Shown here one piece after another: positions 8,047 through 16,839 of a DNA stretch of 64,000 nt. The position numbers were made by a program, and so were the translations under genes. This DNA comes from Bacteroidota bacterium. GTDB taxonomy: Bacteria; Bacteroidota; Bacteroidia; CAIKAF01. Location of the stretch: NCBI GenBank assembly GCA_023432985.1, contig JAEZEQ010000040.1:1-64000 (forward strand), written 5' to 3'. Under the pieces are notes generated by a model. The model had not been told where the DNA came from. It did no database searches and was given only the letters and a program-made list of their open reading frames with translations. How positions within the stretch are numbered: position 1 is the first letter of the stretch; every line of letters begins with the position of its first letter.

Positions 8047-10236
8047 TTAGTTTTTAATAAATCGTTCTACATAATAGGCTCCACCCGCACGCGTAATGGC
8101 CACCATATACATTCCGGATTTCAAAGCAGAAACAGATATATTTGCACTACTCCCTTCCTGTTCTTCCACCCGTAAATGCAATTTACCCAATAAATCGATT
8201 ACTTCAAGTGTAAATTTTTCATTTTGCAAGCTGTCAATTATGTCGATTTGCAGAAATTCGTCTGTGGGATTGGGATACAAACGAATAGCATTTTGAGTAA
8301 ACGGTAAAAACTTGCCGGAATCTGGTTTGATTACTTCCAATTCATCCTCCATTTCCCATTCCATTGTATCGAGTACAAGCTGTTTATATCCGTGTACATC
8401 GCACTGATTTCGGTCCACAATTTTAGCCAGAAAATTGGCCCCCTTGTGCACTTTGAATCCGCCTCCGGTGGTGGTGGGCGGCAGTAACCTTATGGCCGTT
8501 GCCGACTTCAGGCGTACGTCTCCGGTCTGAAACATATCATTGGCATCCGCATTAACTTCGGATTTAAACTTTATGGTACCCGGCACAAAATGGGTGCCCG
8601 GATAGGGTATATTCTCAATCATACCCATACTCCCATCATAATATGGATATGCCGGCTTCCAAGCATGTAAATTCAAATCTTCATAGGGTTCAAATGAGCC
8701 TTGATTGAAATAAGCCAGCCTATATAAATTATACAGCAACATATAATCCTCCCCGTTTCCATTGCCGTTGAAATGCACAAATGCGTCGTTCCCGGAGGGA
8801 TTATTCTGATTCGATTGGTAAATAAACCATCTATTGGTCTGCCCCCAATTTGGTGTATAATCATTTACTCCATAATTATATCCACCGTCGCAAGGATAAC
8901 TAGCCAAATCGGCCTCCACTCTAACTTTCAAGTCCCTCCACTTATTCAATACTTTCTTATTATAAGCAAATTTTGGAGGGAATAATACATGATTCATCAA
9001 GGGATATATATTCCATTGTCTGAATGCTTTCTCTACGCAGGCATTATACAAATAATGAAAACTATTGGGTGCCGAAGGCATTTTGAAAAAATCACTGGCT
9101 GCAACCAGGGCATATTCTTTGGCTTTATTATCCTGAACTACCCCACTGTTTATCCCCCAGGGATTGGGTACATTGCTTCCAAAATTCACTGCTGCCAAAA
9201 ATGAAGTATGTCCCTGCGCAGCTTGCCACATATAGGTACTTCCGGTAACCTGAGAAGGCGAAAAGCTAAAGCCGTTGTATATTTTTCCGTACACGATTTT
9301 ATTGGCAATCAACGCCGTCGGAAAACGGTAAAATTTCATACTACTGCCTCTGGCCACATTGGGATGAGACAAAAGACTATTCGACAAATGGGGATTTACA
9401 ATCTCGTATTTCTCTTTATCCGGCAAGCCTAATCGCTGATACTCCATTACCAATCTATCCATCAAACGGGCACAAATCTGTTTGGACCAGGTTCGAATTC
9501 CCTTTCCATAGACCGATACATTGGGCGAAACCAATTCATCAACAAATTTTAATCCCATCAATAAAAACACCAATTGATCCTGACTCATTTCGTTGGCATA
9601 ATACATTCGGTGGTTATCTTGTGCCCAGCTTTCGGCGTGAGAGGAGGCTATTTTCTTCACGCCTTCCAATTCATGCTTCATATAAACCGGCACGTCATCA
9701 CGCACGAAAAATCCGTCTAAGGCCTGACTCTGATAGCCAGGTGCTCCAATCCACTTGCCGCTAGCACTGTCGAAATAAGCCGGATTCAATGCCAAATAAT
9801 GCGTATATCCGGGTTCGGTAGAATAATGACTTATCTGCGACGGCAATTTATCATTTGGGAAATTGTACCAACTCCACATAGCACCGCTCACACTGTCTAG
9901 CCTTTCTATCGCACGAAGGGCATAATACAATTCCACTTCTGTATTATGGGCCGGCTTACCGTGCAAATCGAGCAGTTTCCACTCACTGGCCAGGATAGAA
10001 ATATACCATCCCAGCCTGATGGTGCCATCACCAAAATGCGACATACTGTCCTTCTTATTATAATAACCGGCCGGTATACTATTCCCCGCCTTAGCACCTA
10101 CAACCAAATAATGCTCTTTCTGACGTTGTCGCGCCAACCAATATTTTTGCATATTCAACTTGTCGGACCCTTGTCCCCACAGCTCAGGAAATGCCAATAA
10201 CAATAAACACCCCCATACTCCAATCAGCCTTTTCAT
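8047..10236 (-). CDS. T9SS cargo protein, catalytic domain not recognised
   Basis: A 729-residue secreted protein. An N-terminal signal peptide (residues 1-21, ending LWGQ) precedes a large mostly helical-looking region (about 25-560) with a Trp/Tyr-rich middle. The C terminus (about 645-729) is a type A T9SS sorting domain: LYPNPTDEFLQID, then LGKL, then SGMYMV and a final VERFIKN. It should therefore cross the outer membrane through the type IX system and end at the surface or in the medium. Segments such as MSQDQLVFLLMGL hint at an alpha/alpha toroid, as in some carbohydrate-active enzymes, but no family is claimed. It overlaps the preceding gene by four bases (ATGA). Confidence 0.75.
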   Translation of the reverse strand: MKRLIGVWGCLLLLAFPELWGQGSDKLNMQKYWLARQRQKEHYLVVGAKAGNSIPAGYYNKKDSMSHFGDGTIRLGWYISILASEWKLLDLHGKPAHNTEVELYYALRAIERLDSVSGAMWSWYNFPNDKLPSQISHYSTEPGYTHYLALNPAYFDSASGKWIGAPGYQSQALDGFFVRDDVPVYMKHELEGVKKIASSHAESWAQDNHRMYYANEMSQDQLVFLLMGLKFVDELVSPNVSVYGKGIRTWSKQICARLMDRLVMEYQRLGLPDKEKYEIVNPHLSNSLLSHPNVARGSSMKFYRFPTALIANKIVYGKIYNGFSFSPSQVTGSTYMWQAAQGHTSFLAAVNFGSNVPNPWGINSGVVQDNKAKEYALVAASDFFKMPSAPNSFHYLYNACVEKAFRQWNIYPLMNHVLFPPKFAYNKKVLNKWRDLKVRVEADLASYPCDGGYNYGVNDYTPNWGQTNRWFIYQSNQNNPSGNDAFVHFNGNGNGEDYMLLYNLYRLAYFNQGSFEPYEDLNLHAWKPAYPYYDGSMGMIENIPYPGTHFVPGTIKFKSEVNADANDMFQTGDVRLKSATAIRLLPPTTTGGGFKVHKGANFLAKIVDRNQCDVHGYKQLVLDTMEWEMEDELEVIKPDSGKFLPFTQNAIRLYPNPTDEFLQIDIIDSLQNEKFTLEVIDLLGKLHLRVEEQEGSSANISVSALKSGMYMVAITRAGGAYYVERFIKN

Positions 10237-11078
10237 AAATCCTCCTTTCTTCCCTTGGAACGGGATTTTGATTTCTCTGTCTTTCGAAGACGTGCATCCA
10301 ATTGCAATATATAGAGGTGCAACTCCTCCACTTTACGCAATAATTGCAGATTCATCTCCATCAGGTTCACACTCGAGCGGGCCAATACCTCCGTTTCAGA
10401 TTCTATATGAGGCAAATGTTTGTTGGTGGCAATAAAACTGCGTAAAGAATCTAAAGGCATTAAAGCATAGCTTTCATTAAAAACAGAATCGCACCAACTG
10501 TTGATATTCACTTCTATTTCCTGCGCATAAAGTTTGCCCGAAACGCCCATCAATGCATCCTGGGGTACACATTCCGACCCGACGGATACTTTCCCGTCAT
10601 TACGTAAATAGAGTACATAATTCTTGAATCCATTACCTCCGTTGCCATCATCACTGAGCCAAGGTTTCCAGAAATTCATCCCACCGGGTTGATCGCCCTG
10701 AGGAGGTAAATATTCGAGTCCATACTGCATATAATAAGGAAAATTCGTATTTACATCATGGGTCCAATACATATTGGCATTGAAATTCTTATCTCCTTCC
10801 ATCAGTAAATTCCCACCCCTTACATGCAATAATTCCACCGGCTTTTGCGTACCTATACCCCAATTTCCCAATTGTCCGTCCACTACCCCTCTGGGCACAT
10901 TGTCGGTATAAAATACAATGGGATTTGGCGTGGTAAAACCCAGTCCCCCCGTTGCTCCAACCGGATAGGCACTGTTTAAATCGAGATTCCATGTGCCCAC
11001 TTGCGCATGCAGGAATCCCATGCTACATATCCATAATAGGAATGCACTCTTCAATTCTTTGTTCCATCTTGTTTTCAT
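10233..11078 (-). CDS. Secreted tail-fibre-domain-like protein
   Basis: A 281-residue exported protein. The signal peptide ends near FLHAQ (residue 26). The middle has GIGTQKP and LHVRGG, the pattern of Bacteroidota proteins that resemble phage tail fibres. The C-terminal part carries the familiar segment ATNKHLPHIESETEVL followed by MNLQLLRKVEELHLYILQL, a predicted coiled coil, and a basic tail. In related proteins this region comes at the end of a beta-helical shaft. No phage genes are near. It is first in the four-gene surface operon, and its stop overlaps the T9SS cargo start. Confidence 0.7.
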   Translation of the reverse strand: MKTRWNKELKSAFLLWICSMGFLHAQVGTWNLDLNSAYPVGATGGLGFTTPNPIVFYTDNVPRGVVDGQLGNWGIGTQKPVELLHVRGGNLLMEGDKNFNANMYWTHDVNTNFPYYMQYGLEYLPPQGDQPGGMNFWKPWLSDDGNGGNGFKNYVLYLRNDGKVSVGSECVPQDALMGVSGKLYAQEIEVNINSWCDSVFNESYALMPLDSLRSFIATNKHLPHIESETEVLARSSVNLMEMNLQLLRKVEELHLYILQLDARLRKTEKSKSRSKGRKEDL

Positions 11079-11101
11079 AGTTACTCGTTTTAGATTAGAT
11101 G

Positions 11102-11226
11102 TGCAATTTCCCCCTCTTTTCTATGGAGACAAAAACACGTAAACGACTGTGTTGCAAGACTTGCAAGAAGGATGCAGATTAAGAAAACCTATTGCAATTC
11201 ATGCAAGAATGTTGACTTTTCTGCAA
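11102..11226. repeat. Cluster of TGCAA motifs upstream of the surface operon
   Basis: Six copies of TGCAA lie at 11102, 11153, 11162, 11193, 11202 and 11222, and TGCAG lies at 11173. Two pairs are spaced by exactly nine bases: TTGCAAGA at 11152/11161, and TTGCAATT/ATGCAAGA at 11192/11201. The cluster lies between the ppiD-like terminator and the start codon at 11078, where regulator sites for the operon would be expected. Confidence 0.45.
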
Positions 11227-11227
11227 A

Positions 11228-11255
11228 AAAAAAGAGGTCAAACGACCTCTTTTTT
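11228..11255 (-). terminator. Intrinsic terminator after the PpiD-like gene
   Basis: AAAAAAGAGGTC (11228-11239) and GACCTCTTTTTT (11244-11255) form a perfect stem with a four-base loop and T runs on either strand. It is 20 bases past the stop of the minus-strand foldase gene. Confidence 0.85.
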
Positions 11256-11274
11256 CTTTATTTAAATTTTATAT

Positions 11275-13431
11275 TTATTGATATAATTTATATCGCATAT
11301 CACGTGCATGTGCATCACTCAATAATACAGTTTGTAAGCTATTCATAGCTTGTTGCACCAACATGGAAGCAAACTGACGTTTCATCGCCCCATCAAATAC
11401 CGGAGGCGCTGTACCAACGGTTTTGGAATCAACCACCAATACATATACTCCACCGCGACCAATTACAGGTCCGGCCAATTTTCCACTCGGCGCACCGGCG
11501 GCATAACCCAATACGGCTGCGTCATTTCCTAATCCGGCCACACTGTATGAATTCATGTTTACAACTCCGCTCGACATTACGGCTGTATTCATTTGCGAAG
11601 CCAGGTCTTCTATTTTCCCGCTACCCATTGCCGATTTCAATTGCTCGGATAATGTAATGCCTTTTTTATCTCTTTTGGCAAAATTTTCGAAACTTGGATC
11701 TCCTTTTAATTCTGACAATTCGGGTATACCCGGCTTACGAGCATTTGACACGGCAGCCACAACATAATTATTTCCCAATAATTCTAAATCGCCAACCTTA
11801 CCTTTCTCATTCGAAAATGCCCAGTATACCATTTTGCGCGAATTGTCTATTCCGGTTAAACCAGTTCCGGATTCACGCAATAAATCTTCACGAATTAAAT
11901 ATTTTCCGGTTTTTTGCAATCTGTCAAAATCTTCAGGGGTCTTAGCTTCAGCTATAAATTCATTGGCTTGTCCGAAGGCAATACCCTGACCATCTTCACT
12001 GTGTATTTCTTTATGCACAAATGCCATTTCTACTTGCTTAGAAGCAGAGGTTTTGGCTTCTACATGCACTATAGCAAATCCAGATGGCAAACTCACCATG
12101 TCTATTGCTCCTGTATTCATCGCAAATATACTGTCGAATATAGGGGCTTGTGCAATCATATCCCAGGTAATCCATCCTCCGGCTTGTACAAAACCTGAAT
12201 CTGCTTTTAATGCCGGATCATCATTGTATTCTGCCGCTAATTGCTTCACTGATACACCTCCCTTTGCCAAGGCAAATATAGAATCGGCTTTGGCCGATGC
12301 ATTAGGCATTTCGGCACCGTTGGCATCCATGGAAGCTATAAATACCATTCTGGCTCTTGCACTGTCCGGCAACATGCGCTCGCCTGTTTTCTTGGCTAAA
12401 ACGTATGAACTGCCATCTAAATATGGTCCGAATACAGACCCCGTAGCAGCCTGAAAAGCCAAAGAATCAATGGCCGAAATCAACATGCCTTTTTTATAAT
12501 AACCCGGCTCACGACGTATATCGGAATGCTCGTTTACAAAATAAAGTGCATTCTCGTTTGTGATAAATTCTTCTTTCAATTCTGATACAGAAGCTAAAGC
12601 CTGCGCTGAATCAGCAGCAGATGGAACAATACGAAATACACCGTACTTCACATAACGAACTGCTTCCGAGCTTTTAAATAAATGCTTGTATTTAGCATAT
12701 GACGCTTTATAATCAGCATCATCAAGAACTACAGAACTGTCAGGAATTTCGAAATAATTCTTGGCAACAAATCGGAATGAAAAGGTGGTTCCATCGTTCA
12801 CAAACTGATTCTTAAGCTCGGTAGAGGTTACCTGTATCCCTTTTTCAATTAAGGTGGTATACTTGGTCAACGCTCTATTCTGAGCAACCTGATCTTCAAA
12901 TGTTCTCCATTGCTTACGTTGCATTTCCCATTCGGCCAACTGGTCTTCAGGCACTGATGACTCATCAATAAACATATTGATGGTCTGCTCTAAAGCCTGA
13001 TAGTTGAACATGCCCGTTGCCGGATCGGTAAATTGCTGACGCACATTCTGATCGATAAATACACCACTGAATGCATCCTTTAATTCCTCATCCGAAACGC
13101 TTATCCCCAACTCGGCTAAACGCGGTGCATATACATATTTATACTGATACTCTCCCCACAATTGCTCCTCTATAGATTTACGCACCTCTTCGGTAAATTC
13201 CATTTCCGGATTCAATTGTTGATAATATCTTTCTAGATTTTCTAAATCAACCGAGTATCGATCGGCCTTAATTTCTTCACCGCCCATAATACCCACGGTA
13301 TTTTGTTCGCTGTTAAAAAAATAAGCGCCGCTGGTTAACAAATCGCCTAAAATAAACGCCAATAGCGCCATTCCTACGAATACAATCATAAGAACGCCCA
13401 TGCGATTTCGAATCTTTCCAATAACTGCCAT
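11275..13431 (-). CDS. PpiD/SurA-type periplasmic foldase
   Basis: A 718-residue membrane-anchored chaperone with peptidyl-prolyl isomerase-like domains. A single N-terminal membrane segment (about residues 12-33, FVGMALLAFILGDLL) is followed by a SurA-N-like helical region with QLNPEMEFT and later helices. A parvulin-like domain lies roughly at 355-460 (MVFIASMDANG through GGWITWDM), and a second helical or parvulin-like part follows. Such proteins help newly exported envelope proteins fold. It stands alone, with its own terminator and a divergent promoter region towards uvrD. Confidence 0.85.
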   Translation of the reverse strand: MAVIGKIRNRMGVLMIVFVGMALLAFILGDLLTSGAYFFNSEQNTVGIMGGEEIKADRYSVDLENLERYYQQLNPEMEFTEEVRKSIEEQLWGEYQYKYVYAPRLAELGISVSDEELKDAFSGVFIDQNVRQQFTDPATGMFNYQALEQTINMFIDESSVPEDQLAEWEMQRKQWRTFEDQVAQNRALTKYTTLIEKGIQVTSTELKNQFVNDGTTFSFRFVAKNYFEIPDSSVVLDDADYKASYAKYKHLFKSSEAVRYVKYGVFRIVPSAADSAQALASVSELKEEFITNENALYFVNEHSDIRREPGYYKKGMLISAIDSLAFQAATGSVFGPYLDGSSYVLAKKTGERMLPDSARARMVFIASMDANGAEMPNASAKADSIFALAKGGVSVKQLAAEYNDDPALKADSGFVQAGGWITWDMIAQAPIFDSIFAMNTGAIDMVSLPSGFAIVHVEAKTSASKQVEMAFVHKEIHSEDGQGIAFGQANEFIAEAKTPEDFDRLQKTGKYLIREDLLRESGTGLTGIDNSRKMVYWAFSNEKGKVGDLELLGNNYVVAAVSNARKPGIPELSELKGDPSFENFAKRDKKGITLSEQLKSAMGSGKIEDLASQMNTAVMSSGVVNMNSYSVAGLGNDAAVLGYAAGAPSGKLAGPVIGRGGVYVLVVDSKTVGTAPPVFDGAMKRQFASMLVQQAMNSLQTVLLSDAHARDMRYKLYQ

Positions 13432-13655
13432 AAATATAGTTCTATTCAGAATTTAGGGGGCGAATATACATGCAAATTTTCTAAATCAGAAATTTTATTC
13501 TATTTCATTTTATCGCCACTGCTTTTTCTTTTTTTTTTAATTTTACACACTCCCATTTTCTAGTCCATACACACTTTCTTATCCTGAACGGCTTTTGTTT
13601 TTTGCATTTTAATAGCTTTTACGGAATTTAATTTCCCCAATAGACGAAAAATTTG

Positions 13656-13663
13656 GACTTTTG
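13656..13663 (+). promoter_or_regulatory. -7 box six bases before the helicase start
   Basis: GACTTTTG matches TAnnTTTG except for its first base. It ends six bases before the ATG at 13670, so the transcript would be leaderless or nearly so. This placement favours the ATG over an upstream TTG at 13661, which overlaps the box. Confidence 0.5.
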
Positions 13664-13669
13664 CATGCT

Positions 13670-15958
13670 ATGATTTCTCGTGATACAAATTGGCTCAATG
13701 AACTGAATGATATTCAGCGCGAAGCCGTAACTCATATAGACGGACCATCTATGATTATTGCCGGCGCAGGTTCCGGTAAGACCCGCGTTATAACCTATAG
13801 AATCGCTTATCTCCTCAGTCAAGGTGTCGACGCTTTTCAAATTCTTTCGCTCACTTTTACCAATAAAGCTGCCCGCGAAATGAAAGAACGTATCGTGAAA
13901 ATTACCGGTGAAAAGGAGGCTAAAAATTTATGGATGGGTACTTTTCACTCTATTTTTTCCCGTATTCTGCGCGTGGAAGCGGAAAAAATTAATTACAATA
14001 CCAATTTCACTATCTACGATACGGAAGACAGCAGAAGCCTTATCCGATCTATTCTTAAAGAAATGAACCTCGATGATAAGGTCTATAAACCCAATCAGGT
14101 TCAAGCCCGCATCTCGGAGTCGAAAAATAAACTGATCTCCGCTACCGCATACCTACAAAATGAACATATTATTGCGGATGACTATGCCAATGGTAAACCC
14201 AAATTAGGCGAAATTTATATGGCATACCAAAAAAGATTATTCAAATCTTCGGCCATGGATTTCGATGATCTGCTCTTTAAAACATACGAACTATTCCACC
14301 GATTCCCCGAAGTACTCCATAAATACCAACAGCGTTTCAAATATATTATGGTCGATGAGTACCAAGACACAAACTTTGCTCAGTATATTATCATTAAACT
14401 CCTCGCCGACCTTCACCATAACCTGTGTGTAGTGGGCGATGACGCTCAAAGTATTTACGCCTTCCGCGGAGCTAGTATCGAAAATATCCTGAATTTCGAA
14501 AAGGATTATCCCAATGTGCGAACCTTTAAACTCGAACAAAACTACCGAAGTACACAACATATCGTAGAAGGTGCAAATACCATCATCCGAAATAATAAAT
14601 TCCAACTCAAGAAAAATGTATTTACGGAAAATGAATCGGGAGATAAAATTGCTCTCTATAAAGCCCAAAGCGATAATGAAGAAGGACGCCTTGTGGCTCA
14701 ACTGATTTTTGAGGAAAAGAATAATACGCATTGCCCCAATAAGGATTTTGCCATTCTCTATCGCACCAACTCTCAAAGCCGTAGCATGGAGGAAGCTCTC
14801 CGTAAAATGAATATCCCCTACAGGGTTTACGGTGGAGTAAGCTTTTACCAACGCAAGGAAATTAAAGACCTTTTGTCTTATTTCAGATTGGCGCTGAATT
14901 TTAAAGATGAAGAAGCGCTGAAAAGGGTTATCAACTACCCCACTCGAGGCATAGGAAATACTACGGTCGAAAAATTAACCGTATTGGCCGATAAACATAA
15001 TACGGATATGTTTACTGTCGCCGCGAATATTCAACGCGTCCCCGAAAATGGGATCAATGCCGGCACTCAGTCTAAACTGAATCAATTCACTACGATGATT
15101 CAAAGTTTTGCCATTCAGGTCAAAAATCGAAATGCCTACGATGCCGCACAAACTATAGCTTCCGAAAGTAAAATCCTCAAAGATCTCTTCGACGATAAAA
15201 CCCCCGAAGGTGTTAGTCGCTACGAAAATATAATGGAATTACTCAATGGTATTAAGGAGTTTAGCGAAACCCCAAATGAAGACGGCGAACTCCAAACCCT
15301 GGATAAATTTATGGCCGATGTAGCCCTGCTTACGGACGCCGATAAGGACGATGATAACGACGATAAGGTAAGCCTTATGACCATCCACAGTGCGAAAGGA
15401 CTCGAATTCCCCCACGTCTTTGTTGTGGGTATGGAAGAAAATCTATTCCCGTCTCAACTTTCTTCAACCTCGCGAAGCGAACTCGAAGAGGAAAGACGCC
15501 TGTTTTATGTCGCCCTCACACGCGCCATGACCAAGGTAAACCTTTCTTATGCCCAATCCAGATACCGCTGGGGGCAATTATCTTTTACCGAACCCAGCCG
15601 CTTTTTGTCGGAACTTGATCCCAAATTGCTCGATGTGAAATTTGCTCAACATGGTCCCAAAAAGGATAACTCAAATCTCGACCAAATGCGCGAAAATTGG
15701 GGCGGAAAAATGAGCTATAACTACTCTAAACCTCCACAATCTTCTACGCCCAAAGCAGACGAGAAATCTGATTTTATCCCCGATAATCCCAAAATTTTCA
15801 AAGAAGGAATGGTCGTACTCCACCAACGATTCGGCAAAGGAACCATTCTCTCGCTCGAAGGTTCGGGTAATGATCGATTGGCTACTATCCGCTTCGATAA
15901 TGCCGGCGAGAAAAAATTATTGCTCAAATTTGCAAAGCTTAAATCTTTTGAATCTTAA
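13670..15958 (+). CDS. uvrD: UvrD/PcrA-type superfamily 1 DNA helicase
   Basis: An ATP-dependent 3'-5' DNA helicase for repair and replication-fork maintenance. The 762 residues carry the SF1 motifs in order: GAGSGKTRV (Walker A, near 30), VDEYQDTN (near 225), DDAQSIYAFRG, QNYRST, GLEFPHVFVVG and FYVALTRA. The last ~50 residues (VLHQRFGKGTI onwards) form the Tudor-like domain typical of PcrA/UvrD, linked to RNA polymerase contact. The start was moved to ATG 13670 because the upstream TTG overlaps the promoter box. Its TAA shares the TTAA with the convergent gene's stop. Confidence 0.93.
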   Translation: MISRDTNWLNELNDIQREAVTHIDGPSMIIAGAGSGKTRVITYRIAYLLSQGVDAFQILSLTFTNKAAREMKERIVKITGEKEAKNLWMGTFHSIFSRILRVEAEKINYNTNFTIYDTEDSRSLIRSILKEMNLDDKVYKPNQVQARISESKNKLISATAYLQNEHIIADDYANGKPKLGEIYMAYQKRLFKSSAMDFDDLLFKTYELFHRFPEVLHKYQQRFKYIMVDEYQDTNFAQYIIIKLLADLHHNLCVVGDDAQSIYAFRGASIENILNFEKDYPNVRTFKLEQNYRSTQHIVEGANTIIRNNKFQLKKNVFTENESGDKIALYKAQSDNEEGRLVAQLIFEEKNNTHCPNKDFAILYRTNSQSRSMEEALRKMNIPYRVYGGVSFYQRKEIKDLLSYFRLALNFKDEEALKRVINYPTRGIGNTTVEKLTVLADKHNTDMFTVAANIQRVPENGINAGTQSKLNQFTTMIQSFAIQVKNRNAYDAAQTIASESKILKDLFDDKTPEGVSRYENIMELLNGIKEFSETPNEDGELQTLDKFMADVALLTDADKDDDNDDKVSLMTIHSAKGLEFPHVFVVGMEENLFPSQLSSTSRSELEEERRLFYVALTRAMTKVNLSYAQSRYRWGQLSFTEPSRFLSELDPKLLDVKFAQHGPKKDNSNLDQMRENWGGKMSYNYSKPPQSSTPKADEKSDFIPDNPKIFKEGMVVLHQRFGKGTILSLEGSGNDRLATIRFDNAGEKKLLLKFAKLKSFES

Positions 15959-16575
15959 GCACTTTTCAATATGCTTTGAGAGGAATCCTGTGCTATTACG
16001 AATGCCGCAGCTAGCATTATGATGTCTTTTATTACCAAACGTCCCGCACCGGATAAATAAGGAAATCCATACTGCGGTGTTGGTCCGTCCCCACCCAAAT
16101 TAGGCACATATACCTCGGGCGTAGTAATCAGAAAGGAAAGGGTTACTATAGACATTATTATGGTCAGTACAGCCCCCAGCAATCCCACCCGGGGATACCA
16201 AATCCCCAGTAGAACCAATATGCCGAATAACACAATAACGCTTCCTAATCCATAGGAAAAAATATAGGTATTGTTGGATGTATGCCAGGCAATATTCTTG
16301 TGTATTACCTTGCCTTCAGGGTTTTTATGTAAGGTATAAGCCGGCACTAATTTCCCATTTGCATCGGCCATTTGTTCACCCGAATGTGCATAGAAAAATT
16401 TCATGAAGGGACTATTGGTCACAAAGGGAACAATTCCGTCGGCTTCATACTGAAATGCCTTCAATCCCCCTATCCACGCCATTACCACAAAAATGGAAAT
16501 ACGCAATAAATGTACCTGATTCATAGGAATCGATACGAAAAAATGAGCCGCTTTTTGAATCCATGTATTTTTCAT
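15955..16575 (-). CDS. DUF417 (YkgB/RclC) family membrane protein
   Basis: A 206-residue inner-membrane protein with about four membrane segments. The family hallmarks are visible: WIGGLKAFQYEADGIVPFV near residue 40, the NSPFMKFFY segment, and PYLSGAGRLVIKD near the C terminus. The E. coli relative RclC belongs to a reactive-chlorine response operon; the biochemical role is unknown. ATG 16575 was chosen over an upstream TTG. A TATTTTCG box lies about 16 bases further upstream. It is monocistronic, and its stop overlaps the helicase stop by four bases. Confidence 0.8.
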   Translation of the reverse strand: MKNTWIQKAAHFFVSIPMNQVHLLRISIFVVMAWIGGLKAFQYEADGIVPFVTNSPFMKFFYAHSGEQMADANGKLVPAYTLHKNPEGKVIHKNIAWHTSNNTYIFSYGLGSVIVLFGILVLLGIWYPRVGLLGAVLTIIMSIVTLSFLITTPEVYVPNLGGDGPTPQYGFPYLSGAGRLVIKDIIMLAAAFVIAQDSSQSILKSA

Positions 16576-16647
16576 ACGCAATGTTTACGAACGAAAATAC
16601 ATGTATCTTTCTAATGGAAAAATTACTTAACGCAGTTTTAGCTTTTA

Positions 16648-16760
16648 TTTGGGCGGCATCAAGGCTTATCTCCTTTTTACCCCCTTCTCTCGCTTTCCGC
16701 TTCTAGTGCTGCGCAGCTATACGCTGCAATCGAGGCCGTGGCTCAACCCCATTTCCAATT
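16648..16760. repeat. Possible degenerate Bacteroidota dispersed repeat
   Basis: The gap between two minus-strand genes contains GGGCGGC, then CGCTTTCCGCTTC, then GTGCTGCGCAGC and CGCTGCAATCG. From memory, intergenic repeats of many Bacteroidota have the layout GGGCGTGCC, a G+C-rich hairpin, TTTCCGCT and CGCTGCAATC. This copy looks degenerate. No reading frame or RNA gene was recognised in the 258-base gap. Confidence 0.4.
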
Positions 16761-16839
16761 TCAGCCCTTTAGCCCCTGCTCAATAAAAATTTTACAGTCC
16801 GAGAAATGGGAATATTTTCTAATTAAAAACCCTCGATCT

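Noticed and set aside
10233..11078. A prophage tail-fibre gene
   Set aside because: It has a signal peptide, no phage genes nearby, and the Bacteroidota-specific C-terminal segment found in ordinary secreted proteins.
14291..14851. Minus-strand open frame within the helicase gene
   Set aside because: It lies wholly opposite the conserved UvrD motifs; composition and lack of any motif mark it as a shadow.
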